Positions 4,963 to 11,891 are shown, counted from the first letter of the stretch. The stretch: 12,036 bases of DNA from JADIYM01 sp964641945 (GCA_964641945.1 CAZXLQ010000149.1:1-12036), one strand, 5' to 3'. Translations and numbers: made by a program. The notes: a model not told the origin generated them from the sequence alone.

Positions 4963-7893
4963 CTATGGACAGGGCGGGTTGTTGTTCACGTTGCGATCGC
5001 GCAGTGTGTGGCGCCGGCCCGTCGCGAGCTCGGTGACCTGCACCGTCGACGTGGTCGATCCGAAGTTCGCATTGCACTCCATCCGGAAGGCCGGATCGTT
5101 GCGATCGGACGATACGAGGCGGACACCCGGCGTAAAGCTCACGTTCTCCGCGAATCCGCAGAACGTCGTGCCGTTGGCCTTTCGATAGCGCCAGAATCCG
5201 AAGAGCGGGCTCGAGCTGTCGACGACTTGCGTAAACGTGTCGCCCGAGGCGTCGTCGCGGAAGCAGACCGAGCCCGGCGTACCGACCGTGACTGAAAACG
5301 CGCACACCGCCGTGTTGCCTGCGGCGTCCGATGCCGTGCACGTCACGGTCGTCGTTCCAACCGGGAAAAACGTCCCGGATGCAGGAACGCAGACGACGGA
5401 CGCACCCGTACAGTTGTCGGAAACTGAGGGAGTCGCAAACGCGACCGTCGCACCGACACTGCAGCCTTGCGCCTGCGAGGCGGATACCGTGATGTCGGAA
5501 GGACAGGAGAGCGTCGGCGCTGTCGCGTCGGTAACGACCACCGGGAACGCGCATGTGGCTGTGTTTCCGGCAGCGTCAGTCGCATTGCACGTCACGACCG
5601 TCGTGCCCGGACCAAACGACGATCCGGAAGGCGGTGAGCAAACGAGGTTCGTGCCTGCACAGTTGTCCGAGGCAGTGACGTTGTAGGACACGGCCACGTC
5701 GCAAGTCGGTCCCGTGATCGTCGCGGCGACACTCGATGGACATGTAACGGCTGGAGGCTCGCCGTCCGTGACATTCACCGTGAACTGGCAGCTCGCCACT
5801 CCAGCGCCCGTGCAATCGACTACGGTCGTGCCGACCGGAAAACTCGAGCCGCTGGGCGGCGTGCACGTCACGACACCGCAGAATCCGTCGGTCGCCGGCA
5901 CCGGCAGGTTCACGACGGCCGAGCACTGACCCGGGTCGGTGGTCGCCGTGACCGTGCCTCCAGTGCACGTCAGCGAACACGCCGGCACTCCGCCTCCTCC
6001 AACCTCGCAATTCTTAGAAATCGAGAGAGAGTACGGCCCCTGCGCCGTGTTCAGCGGATTTGAGATCCGAACGACGTAGAAACCAGTATACGGTGCCCGA
6101 ACCACCATCGCCGCCGATCGCCAGTTCGGCCCGAACGCGAAGAGCGAGTTGAGTATCGGAACGAAGAAGACAGGGTCGCTTCCGGATCGCGTGAGGGCGA
6201 TGCGCGTGCCAGTCTCGGTGAGCAGCTGCATCTCGGCGATTACGCTCGCCGGACCACGATCCGGGCAGCCGTCCATGCTCAGGAAGAGGGCGTCGCCGGC
6301 GTTGGCCTGGAAGACGAAGTGGTCGGCGTCCGATGCCGCGAGCTGTCCGGTGAAGTAATTCGACGCGGCGGAATTCGACTGGTTGATCGTGTCGTTCGGC
6401 TCCGCTTCGGCAACGCTGTCGGCGTGGTCCTGAGCCACGGCGTAGAGTCGGTACGGACCTCCCGTCTCGACAGGGGTTCCGCCGCCTTGCGACTGGCGGA
6501 TGTCGACCTGGAGGAACGTATTCGTGCCGGCGGGTATGCGGGTTCCGGCGACGTTGGGTGCCACGCCGCCGTTGGGGCCGATGCCGTTGTCGCGGTGGTC
6601 GAACTCGAGCGTGTGCGTCGCCGTGTTCACGCGAAGATCGAAGTCGGTCTCGGGCATCGAGGTCGACGCGTCGACGAGCGCGTAGAGCCGGACGTCGGAC
6701 GAAGGAGTCCCGAACGAATAGAAGTCACGATCGGCGATCGTCGGTCCGAGCGATCCGATAACGCCGCAACCGAGGGGATCGGCGGTCGCCGGCGTGTCGT
6801 TCGCCTCCGATTCGAGCGCTTCGCAGAGCTCGACGACTACGCTGAAGTTGCCCGACCGGAATATGCCGGTCGTCGTCGGAGAATCGACGAAGAAGAAGAC
6901 CTGCTGGCCCGCGGAAAGCGTCACGCACGAGATCTCGCCGCCGCTGAACTGTCCGGTCCTCGACGCGGCGAAGCAGTCCACCACTACGGGGCCCTCCGTG
7001 CTCGGCGATGGGCAGGTCGACGAAAGGTAGAGCACGTAGTCGACGAAGACGGATGCCCGGTTGTTGAGCCGGAAAGCGTAGTCGCCGGCCGCTGGCGCCG
7101 TGAAGCTGTAGACGACGTCGCCTCCGGGACCCGTCGTGGGCACCAGCGGTGCCGGGAAACACGCGCTTCCTGGTGCGAGTTCGTAATCATTGCCGGTATT
7201 CAGATTCGTACCGTTTACCGGCACGTTGAGGACGAGCGGTACAGCGACGTCGCAGGTATCGGGCGGCGCCGTCTCGAAAGTCGTGCGCAGCTGAACTTCC
7301 GCCAGCGAGGCGTTCTGCGGATGGTTGGTCTCGCTCCAGACAACTATGTAGTAGGTGGTGCCGGCAGTGAGGTCGACCGAAAGCTCGGATCCCGAGGAGG
7401 AGAAGAAACACCCGATCATAGAGCTCGCGAGGTTCGTGAACGGTCCCGAACAGCCGTTGGTCGACGTGTAGGCAGCGATTGCGGAGTCGCGAAGCGTCGT
7501 CGCTGTCCCGTTGTCCGCGCACGCCGAAAACACGTACCGCCCGTCCTGGGCCGGATTGATCTCGTACCAGCTCGAGCGGGTTAGCGAAAGGAACTGGAAC
7601 TCCGACGGCCGCGGCGGATCGCCGGCCGTGCCGGCCTCGAACACGTTGACCGGGGTCGAGACGTGCGGAAACGGACCGTCGCCGGGAATCGTGATCGCGC
7701 CGGAACAGAAGTCGTTGACTGGTGGAGCCTCGACGGCGTCGGGTTCCTGCGCCCTGAGCGGCCGGAGCCGTGTCGTGGCCGCCTGGGTAACGTCCGCCAG
7801 CGCGAAGGCGGCGAGGAGGAGAGTGGCCACAATCGCGCGTCCGCGACCGAAGCGCGCGTTTCTTGTCGTGAAGGGAATCGTCGTGCTGCCCAT
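4963..7893 (-). CDS. large secreted Cys-rich protein with pre-peptidase-C-like and HYR-type beta-sandwich modules
   Basis: 976 aa. A signal peptide is clear: basic RNARFGRGR, then a hydrophobic core (IVATLLLAAFALA) and likely cleavage near residues 38-39. The mature protein is modular. About 59-210 and 211-357 are Cys-containing beta-rich domains (NDFCSGAI, then PPDTCDVAVPL). About 360-490 and 495-628 begin with ESEANDTPATADPL and EAEPNDTINQSNSA, the pattern of bacterial pre-peptidase C-terminal domains. After a GGGG linker (633-636) come three HYR-type repeats at about 637-708, 709-788 and 789-870; the last two carry the typical SDNC, PVGTT or GPGTT, and TCxATDAAGNTAxCxFxVxV signatures, and the first is divergent. 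A unique Cys-containing tail (871-976) ends the protein. I see no catalytic motif and no sorting signal, so it is probably an adhesive or structural surface or released protein. AGGAGG at 7904-7899 lies 5 bases before the ATG. Monocistronic on position. Confidence 0.87.
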   Translation of the reverse strand: MGSTTIPFTTRNARFGRGRAIVATLLLAAFALADVTQAATTRLRPLRAQEPDAVEAPPVNDFCSGAITIPGDGPFPHVSTPVNVFEAGTAGDPPRPSEFQFLSLTRSSWYEINPAQDGRYVFSACADNGTATTLRDSAIAAYTSTNGCSGPFTNLASSMIGCFFSSSGSELSVDLTAGTTYYIVVWSETNHPQNASLAEVQLRTTFETAPPDTCDVAVPLVLNVPVNGTNLNTGNDYELAPGSACFPAPLVPTTGPGGDVVYSFTAPAAGDYAFRLNNRASVFVDYVLYLSSTCPSPSTEGPVVVDCFAASRTGQFSGGEISCVTLSAGQQVFFFVDSPTTTGIFRSGNFSVVVELCEALESEANDTPATADPLGCGVIGSLGPTIADRDFYSFGTPSSDVRLYALVDASTSMPETDFDLRVNTATHTLEFDHRDNGIGPNGGVAPNVAGTRIPAGTNTFLQVDIRQSQGGGTPVETGGPYRLYAVAQDHADSVAEAEPNDTINQSNSAASNYFTGQLAASDADHFVFQANAGDALFLSMDGCPDRGPASVIAEMQLLTETGTRIALTRSGSDPVFFVPILNSLFAFGPNWRSAAMVVRAPYTGFYVVRISNPLNTAQGPYSLSISKNCEVGGGGVPACSLTCTGGTVTATTDPGQCSAVVNLPVPATDGFCGVVTCTPPSGSSFPVGTTVVDCTGAGVASCQFTVNVTDGEPPAVTCPSSVAATITGPTCDVAVSYNVTASDNCAGTNLVCSPPSGSSFGPGTTVVTCNATDAAGNTATCAFPVVVTDATAPTLSCPSDITVSASQAQGCSVGATVAFATPSVSDNCTGASVVCVPASGTFFPVGTTTVTCTASDAAGNTAVCAFSVTVGTPGSVCFRDDASGDTFTQVVDSSSPLFGFWRYRKANGTTFCGFAENVSFTPGVRLVSSDRNDPAFRMECNANFGSTTSTVQVTELATGRRHTLRDRNVNNNPPCP

Positions 7894-8203
7894 TGGAGCC
7901 TCCTGCGGGGGTTGATCAGGTCAGCACCCACATTAGGCACGTCGGGCAGCTAGGTCTTAAGGGAAGTCTAAGGAATGGGTAAAGGAGTTCTAACGCCTAG
8001 CGGACCGCTCTCCCGACCGCACGTCCCAGAACCGCGAACGCAGTGAGCGGCCGGCCTATTATCTCCCGCCGAGTGGCTGTATTTCACGCCGGATCCGATT
8101 GCGTCCTCCGCCACCAACGTGTGCGCTCAGCAAAGCTCAGCCTCTCGATAAGCCCGTACCGAACCATTCGGTTGCGCCGTGTATCGAAAAACGCCGGGTT
8201 CAT

Positions 8204-8268
8204 CGGGCAAGGCAGCACCGTCCCGGCAAGCCTCCGAAAGGGGGAGCGAAAACGCACTGCTTTGCCCG
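8204..8268 (+). other. stem-loop candidate (inverted repeat) upstream of glpX
   Basis: CGGGCAAGGCAG (8204-8215) pairs with CTGCTTTGCCCG (8257-8268) over 12 base pairs, one of them G-U. They enclose 41 bases containing CCTCC-GAAA-GGGGG-type pairing, a GNRA-capped inner hairpin. No long T-run follows, so it does not look like a simple terminator. The right arm overlaps the glpX -35. It could be an operator, an attenuator for an upstream transcript, or the end of a small RNA. Confidence 0.45.
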
Positions 8269-8290
8269 ATCCGCGACGATTCCCTATACT
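8262..8290 (+). promoter_or_regulatory. sigma70-type promoter of glpX
   Basis: TTGCCC (8262-8267) and TATACT (8285-8290) have the ideal 17-base spacing. Transcription should start near 8297, leaving a leader of about 37 bases that contains the Shine-Dalgarno AGGAG (8321-8325), 8 bases before the ATG. This gene therefore has a conventional leader, unlike the left-hand genes. Confidence 0.7.
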
Positions 8291-8333
8291 GCCCGGCGTC
8301 ACACCTGCACATTCCCCTCCAGGAGATTTCGCT

Positions 8334-9371
8334 ATGAGCTACGAGCGGCAGATGGAGCACGACCTCGCGCTCGACTTTCTTCGCGTCGTCGAGGCGGCGG
8401 CAATCGACTCCGCGCGGACCATGGGTCAAGGCAAGCGGAAATACTCCGATCACGTGGCCGTCGAGGCCATGCGCGAGGTGATGGACACGGTTCCGATGCG
8501 CGGGACGATCGTCATCGGCGAGGGTGAGCGCGACGAGGCGCCGATGCTCTACATCGGCGAGCGTGTCGGGCTCGGGTGGAAGGAAGAGAACAGCTCGCAT
8601 CACGAAGTCGACATAGCTGTGGACCCTCTGGAGGGCACGAACCTCTGCGCGACTGGCTCCGCGAATGCGATCGCCGTCCTCGCTGCGGCGGAAAAGGGCG
8701 GCCTGCTCCACGCACCCGACGTCTACATGAACAAAATCGTCGTTGGGCCGGCGGCGAAGGGATGTGTCGATCTGGATGCCCCGGTCAAGGACAACCTGAA
8801 AGCGATTGCCAGGCGTCTTCAGCGCGACGTCGAGGATCTTACGGTCATGGTTCTCGACCGCCCTCGTCACCAGTCTCTCATCTCCGACATTCGCGCGGCG
8901 GGCGCCCGGATCAAGCTGATCACCGACGGCGACCTGTCGGCCGGCATATCCGCGGCCGTCGCCGGATCGGGTGTCCACGCGGTGATGGGCATTGGCGGGG
9001 CCCCCGAAGGCGTCATTACCGCGGCGGCCATGAAATGTCTGAATGGGGAGATCCTCGCGCGCTTCTGCGTGAAGGAGGACCTGATGGACATTGAAGACGC
9101 CAGCCGCATTCCGGACGATGCCAGGGAACGCATGATCTCGATGGGTGTCAGCGATCCCACCAAGGTTCACGACACGGATGACCTTGCTCCCGGCAAGCGG
9201 ATTATTTTTGCAGCCGCAGGGGTTACCGACGGGACGATTCTCAAGGGCGTTCGATTCTTCGGCACCGGCAAGAGAACTCAGTCCCTCATCATGACGACCG
9301 AGACGCACCACGTTCGCTTCGTCGACACGGTGCACGTCGAGGGCGGCCCTGACACCGTCGTGCGATTCTGA
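8334..9371 (+). CDS. glpX: fructose-1,6-bisphosphatase, class II (GlpX)
   Basis: 345 aa, normal for the family. Class II FBPase hydrolyses fructose 1,6-bisphosphate to fructose 6-phosphate in gluconeogenesis, in the cytoplasm, with Mg2+ or Mn2+. Family motifs are intact: GEGERDEAPMLYIGE (62-76) and DPLEGTNLCATGSANAIAVL (97-116) form the metal and substrate site, TDGD (197-200) lies in the central part, and GIGGAPEGVITAAA (219-232) is typical of GlpX. In some lineages such enzymes also act on sedoheptulose 1,7-bisphosphate; nothing nearby (no RuBisCO or phosphoribulokinase) suggests a Calvin-cycle role. The ATG at 8334 is chosen because AGGAG lies 8 bases upstream, a good promoter precedes it, and MSYERQMEHDLALDFLRVVE is where family similarity starts. 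The gene appears monocistronic, with a palindromic repeat four bases after its stop. Confidence 0.96.
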   Translation: MSYERQMEHDLALDFLRVVEAAAIDSARTMGQGKRKYSDHVAVEAMREVMDTVPMRGTIVIGEGERDEAPMLYIGERVGLGWKEENSSHHEVDIAVDPLEGTNLCATGSANAIAVLAAAEKGGLLHAPDVYMNKIVVGPAAKGCVDLDAPVKDNLKAIARRLQRDVEDLTVMVLDRPRHQSLISDIRAAGARIKLITDGDLSAGISAAVAGSGVHAVMGIGGAPEGVITAAAMKCLNGEILARFCVKEDLMDIEDASRIPDDARERMISMGVSDPTKVHDTDDLAPGKRIIFAAAGVTDGTILKGVRFFGTGKRTQSLIMTTETHHVRFVDTVHVEGGPDTVVRF

Positions 9372-9737
9372 AGAATGGACAGGATTACCGGATTTTCGGG
9401 ATTGACAGGATCTGCTTTGGAATTGCCAATTAGAGTCGTGTCAATCCTGAAAATCGTGTAATCCTGTCCAATCTCCCCCGCGACGCCTGAGGCTCGACAT
9501 TCGTTGCCCGGGGCGGATTTTTCGTGCACCAAATCGTATGCCCGCGCTCCAGATCGGGAGTTGACCGGGCACCTGAACCTTTCCTCCCTGCTCACCTAAG
9601 CCTTTCCGCTTCAACCACTTATACCTCCTGACGATCTCCGGCACGCCACGTGCACTAGCAATGGCGGCGAAAGACAACGCCATCGCGTGGACGACGGCGA
9701 TCCGATCGCGCAGCACAGGGAATGGGTGGAGGACGAA
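9372..9737. other. 366-base intergenic region between glpX and the ECF sigma gene
   Basis: The first 100 bases hold the palindromic repeat described separately. From 9480 to 9737 I see no gene and no convincing promoter. TTATAC (9619-9624) could be a -10 but lacks a matching -35. TTGACC (9561-9566) lacks a -10 at proper spacing. GAACCT (9575-9580) resembles the -35 of ECF-dependent promoters, which would suit an autoregulated sigma gene, but no matching -10 can be named. The 9575-9640 stretch is pyrimidine-rich. Confidence 0.5.
9376..9470. repeat. palindromic repeat, copy 1 (GGACAGGATT family)
   Basis: Arms 9376-9407 and 9439-9470 are complementary at 29 of 32 positions around a 31-base loop, which itself contains AATTGCCAATT. 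The element starts four bases after the glpX stop. A second, related palindrome lies at 11083-11186; the left arms of the two copies agree at 26 of 32 bases. No T-run follows this copy. As RNA it would form a long hairpin able to protect 3' ends or slow polymerase. Confidence 0.85.
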
Positions 9738-10319
9738 ATGGCCACGAACGCAACTTCGATCAAGCAGCAGGCCGGTGTCATTCGCGCGCTCGATGTCGAT
9801 GACATGAGCGGTTTCGACGAGATCTACTCGAAGCACTACCGACGGGTCTACTCGATCTGTCTCCGCATGACGGGTAACGTGGCCGAAGCCGAGGATCTGA
9901 CCCAGGAGGTCTTCCTTCAGCTTCATCGCAAGCTCAAGTCGTTCCGGGGCGAGTCCGCATTCACGACCTGGCTGCACCGTCTCACCGTCAATCACGTGCT
10001 CATGCACTTCCGGAAGCGCCGCGTGCGATCCGAGGTCGGCACCGACGATGGCGAGATGCCCGATCAGGTCGATCCGCTGAGCGACAATCCGCGCGCCATG
10101 CCGATCGTCGACCAGATTGCGCTCGACAACGCGATCTCCAAACTGCCGAAGGGCTACCGCGCCGTCTTCATCCTCCACGATGTTGAAGGCTATGAGCACG
10201 AGGAAGTGGCTAAGATCCTCGGGTGCAGCTCGGGAACGTCCAAATCGCAGCTCCACAAAGCGCGATTGCGGCTGCGCAAGTTCCTCCTCGAGGTCGCGGA
10301 TGAGCAGGCGGCTGCCTGA
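9738..10319 (+). CDS. ECF-type RNA polymerase sigma factor (sigma 1)
   Basis: 193 aa, normal for ECF sigma factors, with only regions 2 and 4. Region 2 (about 26-95) shows FDEIYSKHYRRVYSICLRM, the conserved AEDLTQEVFLQLHRKL (51-66) and FRGESAFTTWLHRLTVN (69-85) of regions 2.3-2.4. Region 4 (about 130-183) has LPKGYRAVFILHDVEGYEHEEVAKILG and the recognition-helix part SSGTSKSQLHKARLRLRKFL. It would direct RNA polymerase to a small set of promoters. An in-frame GTG at 9687 would add 17 residues, but GGAGG (9728-9732) stands 5 bases before the ATG at 9738, so that start is chosen. No anti-sigma gene accompanies it: a hairpin terminator follows after 24 bases and the next gene is another sigma factor. 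Its control is therefore not visible here. The type of signal it answers cannot be told from sequence. Confidence 0.93.
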   Translation: MATNATSIKQQAGVIRALDVDDMSGFDEIYSKHYRRVYSICLRMTGNVAEAEDLTQEVFLQLHRKLKSFRGESAFTTWLHRLTVNHVLMHFRKRRVRSEVGTDDGEMPDQVDPLSDNPRAMPIVDQIALDNAISKLPKGYRAVFILHDVEGYEHEEVAKILGCSSGTSKSQLHKARLRLRKFLLEVADEQAAA

Positions 10320-10343
10320 AGTCCGCGCGCCAACCACGACATC

Positions 10344-10375
10344 GAGCCCCGTCCGGCGAAAGCCGGGCGGGGCTC
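10344..10375 (+). terminator. intrinsic-type terminator hairpin after sigma 1
   Basis: GAGCCCCGTCCGG and CCGGGCGGGGCTC pair over 13 bases, with one G-U pair, around a 6-base loop. The tail is TTGCGTTCTGC, only moderately T-rich, so termination is likely but perhaps incomplete. It separates sigma 1 from sigma 2. Confidence 0.75.
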
Positions 10376-10423
10376 TTGCGTTCTGCAGGACGAGCATTGT
10401 TAAACCCGCGCGCGGTTCTGCCG

Positions 10424-10429
10424 TACAAT
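10424..10429 (+). promoter_or_regulatory. -10 element of the sigma 2 promoter
   Basis: TACAAT is a good -10 match. The -35 is weak: TTAAAC (10400-10405) at 18 bases is the best placed, and TTGTTA (10397-10402) is too far at 21. Transcription near 10436 would exclude the ATG at 10428 as the start codon and give a leader of about 50 bases to the TTG. Confidence 0.45.
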
Positions 10430-10472
10430 GCCTGTCAGATTAGGCTCACCAGTCAACCAGTCGTGTCAGTTC

Positions 10473-10487
10473 AGGAGTGCCCAATTG
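10473..10487 (+). promoter_or_regulatory. Shine-Dalgarno and TTG start codon of sigma 2
   Basis: AGGAG (10473-10477) lies 7 bases before an in-frame TTG (10485). The next candidate, ATG at 10509, has no comparable Shine-Dalgarno, and the ATG at 10428 overlaps the -10. The spacing decides for TTG, a rare start that lowers translation. Confidence 0.55.
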
Positions 10488-11084
10488 GTCACGGTTTCCG
10501 AGACCTCAATGAAAGAGCTCGACGAGCAAGCCCTTGTCCGAGAGTGCCTTGCAGGCAATGAAGCTGCCTGGGAGGAGATCATTCGCCGGTATCGGCGCTT
10601 GATCTACTCGATTCCGATACGAGCGGGACTGGACGAGGAAGGGGCGGCGGACGTCTTTCAGACAGTCTGCCTGAAGCTCCTCGAACATCTCTCGAAACTC
10701 AAGGACCACGAGAAGCTCGCGAGCTGGATCATCACGACGACCAACCGAGAGAGCTGGCGATTCTCCGGACGAACGCGGCGCGAGGCGCCGATCGGCGAGG
10801 GTGGAGAAGCGGATTCGACGATGCCGGTTCGACCGGAACTCGTTGACGAAAAACCGCTTGCGGAAGACGAGCACATTGCGCTCCAACGTCAGGCCGCCGT
10901 CCGGATTGCCGTCGATTCCCTGTCGGAGCGCTGCAGGAATCTGCTCGAATTGCTCTACTTCGTCGAGGACAGGCCGTCCTACGAGGAAGTTTCTCGCCGG
11001 ATGGACATGCCCGTCGCCAGCATCGGACCGACCCGTGCTCGATGCCTCGAGAAGCTCCGCAAGGCCGTCGACCCTAATGTGTGA
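10485..11084 (+). CDS. RNA polymerase sigma factor, sigma70 family, ECF-like and diverged (sigma 2)
   Basis: 199 aa from the TTG start, or 191 aa if ATG 10509 is used. Region 2 (about 15-98) contains ALVRECLAGNEAAWEEIIRRY, then DVFQTVCLKLLEHL (56-69), where typical ECF factors have DLTQEVFLxLxxxL, and LASWIITTTNRESWRF (78-93). Region 4 (about 144-195) contains SLSERCRNLLELLYFVEDRPSYEEVSRRM and the DNA-recognition stretch PVASIGPTRARCLEKLRKAV. It is clearly different from sigma 1, so the pair is not a recent duplication. The sigma-specific elements are complete. The second palindromic repeat begins inside its stop codon and ends in a T-run, followed 57 bases later by the zinc-finger gene. That gene is the best candidate for its regulator, because such proteins usually sit directly downstream of the sigma factor they control. 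The link is inferred from order only. Confidence 0.9.
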   Translation: MVTVSETSMKELDEQALVRECLAGNEAAWEEIIRRYRRLIYSIPIRAGLDEEGAADVFQTVCLKLLEHLSKLKDHEKLASWIITTTNRESWRFSGRTRREAPIGEGGEADSTMPVRPELVDEKPLAEDEHIALQRQAAVRIAVDSLSERCRNLLELLYFVEDRPSYEEVSRRMDMPVASIGPTRARCLEKLRKAVDPNV

Positions 11085-11186
11085 GAGTGGACAGGATTGC
11101 AGGGTTCTCAGGATTGACGGGATTTTCTGAGGTTGAACCAGCAGTTTCCTGTGAATCCTGAAAATCCTGCAATCATTTCCACTCTC
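11083..11186. repeat. palindromic repeat, copy 2 (GGACAGGATT family), with a T-run
   Basis: Arms 11083-11120 and 11149-11186 are complementary at 32 of 38 positions around a 28-base loop. The left arm starts inside the TGA stop of sigma 2. Five bases after the right arm comes a run of six T (11192-11197), so on the plus strand this copy has the form of an intrinsic terminator or attenuator between the sigma gene and the zinc-finger gene. Confidence 0.83.
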
Positions 11187-11253
11187 CAGTATTTTTTGCG
11201 CCCAATGCGGCTCTAGTGGGTCGCGAACGTTGTACGAAGGAGTCGGTCACGCC

Positions 11254-11883
11254 ATGCCTTGCCCCACTTTCGAAGCCCTTATCGACTTTGCCGACAACCA
11301 GTTGGCCCCCGAGGCCGCCTCGAGCGTCGAGACCCACGTCGGCGCCGGATGCGCGTCGTGCCGAACGACGATCGACTGGTTCAGCGGCTTCGCGGCCGCG
11401 GCAAGTGCCGATCTCGTGGAGCCGCCGGTCTGGCTGACCCGCAAGGCAGTTGCGCTCTTCGCCCAGAGACAGAAGGAAGGAATTGTCTCGAAGCTTTCAC
11501 GAATGGTCGCTTCGCTCGTTTTCGACAGTCTCGCGGGCTCGGCGTCCCCCGACTTCGTCCCGGCGCGATCGGCAGCCGTCGGCGGTCGTCAACTGCTCTT
11601 CACTGCATTGCCGTTCGACGTGGATCTGCTCGTTTCGCCTGGTGACGCGCCGCGTACAGTAGCAGTCAGCGGTCAGGTGCTCGCGACGGACTCGGTGGAG
11701 TTCGCCATCGTTTCCGGACTCGAAGTCGAGTTCATCCGCGACGAGAAGAAGGTCGCCTCGGCCGTCACGAGCGACTTCGGAGAGTTTTCGGTGGATTCGA
11801 TGGCGCCGGGTAGCTACGACGTCCGAATCTCGGACAACACTCGTGAAATCGTCCTCTCGGGCGCACCGATTGAAATCCGCTAG
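11254..11883 (+). CDS. putative zinc-finger anti-sigma-like protein with a C-terminal carboxypeptidase-regulatory-like domain
   Basis: 209 aa. The N-terminus looks like a zinc-binding anti-sigma (ZAS-like) domain: C3 in MPCPTFEALIDFADNQL, then H28 in ETHVGAGCASC with C33 and C36. The spacing is H-x4-C-x2-C rather than the usual H-x3-C-x2-C. A basic, moderately hydrophobic middle (about 56-95) is not a convincing membrane helix. The C-terminal part (about 135-205), VAVSGQVL, GLEVEFIRDEKK, TSDFGEFSVDSMAPGSYDVRI, has the pattern of the carboxypeptidase-regulatory-like or Cna-B-like beta-sandwich, normally found on secreted proteins; no signal peptide is present here. The start is the ATG at 11254, with AAGGAG at 11237-11242 (11 bases, a little long); an in-frame TTG at 11230 lies upstream of that signal. 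Role inferred: cytoplasmic partner or inhibitor of sigma 2. Coupled to the next gene, whose Shine-Dalgarno overlaps this stop codon. Confidence 0.75.
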   Translation: MPCPTFEALIDFADNQLAPEAASSVETHVGAGCASCRTTIDWFSGFAAAASADLVEPPVWLTRKAVALFAQRQKEGIVSKLSRMVASLVFDSLAGSASPDFVPARSAAVGGRQLLFTALPFDVDLLVSPGDAPRTVAVSGQVLATDSVEFAIVSGLEVEFIRDEKKVASAVTSDFGEFSVDSMAPGSYDVRISDNTREIVLSGAPIEIR

Positions 11884-11891
11884 GAGCCGCC

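Larger units (their letters stand above)
7894..8333. other. 440-base divergent intergenic region between the HYR-repeat gene and glpX
   Basis: No gene is supported here. A plus-strand reading frame continues upstream of glpX to about 8043, but its translation looks random and the real start is decided by the Shine-Dalgarno at 8321. Near the left edge are the minus-strand Shine-Dalgarno (7904-7899) and a weak -10-like TAATGT (minus strand 7935-7930) without a good -35. A small perfect hairpin (ACCGAA-CCA-TTCGGT, 8158-8172), a 12-bp-stem inverted repeat (8204-8268) and the glpX promoter occupy the right half. The remainder, about 7940-8155, shows nothing recognisable. Confidence 0.6.

Noticed and set aside
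5280..5990. Repetitive DNA within the HYR-repeat gene that could suggest a tandem repeat or array.
   Set aside because: The similarity is at the protein level (HYR modules of about 80 residues) with diverged bases. There are no identical repeats with unique spacers, so it is not CRISPR.
6319..7584. A 421-codon plus-strand frame.
   Set aside because: Antisense to the signal-peptide HYR-repeat protein; low-complexity Arg/Val-rich translation without domain features.
8204..8268. Cyclic-di-GMP-I (GEMM) riboswitch, suggested by GGCAAGCC, a GAAA loop and GCGAAAACGC.
   Set aside because: The second helix with the tetraloop receptor is absent, and the element lies upstream of the predicted glpX transcription start. 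The resemblance is kept only as a general structured-element candidate.
8043..8333. N-terminal extension of glpX by 97 codons to 8043.
   Set aside because: The promoter at 8262-8290 and the Shine-Dalgarno at 8321 lie inside it, and family similarity begins only at MSYERQ.
9441..10397. A 318-codon minus-strand frame, and a similar 402-codon frame at 8127-9335.
   Set aside because: Both are antisense to genes with clear family motifs (ECF sigma factor and GlpX) and cross the palindrome or promoter region.
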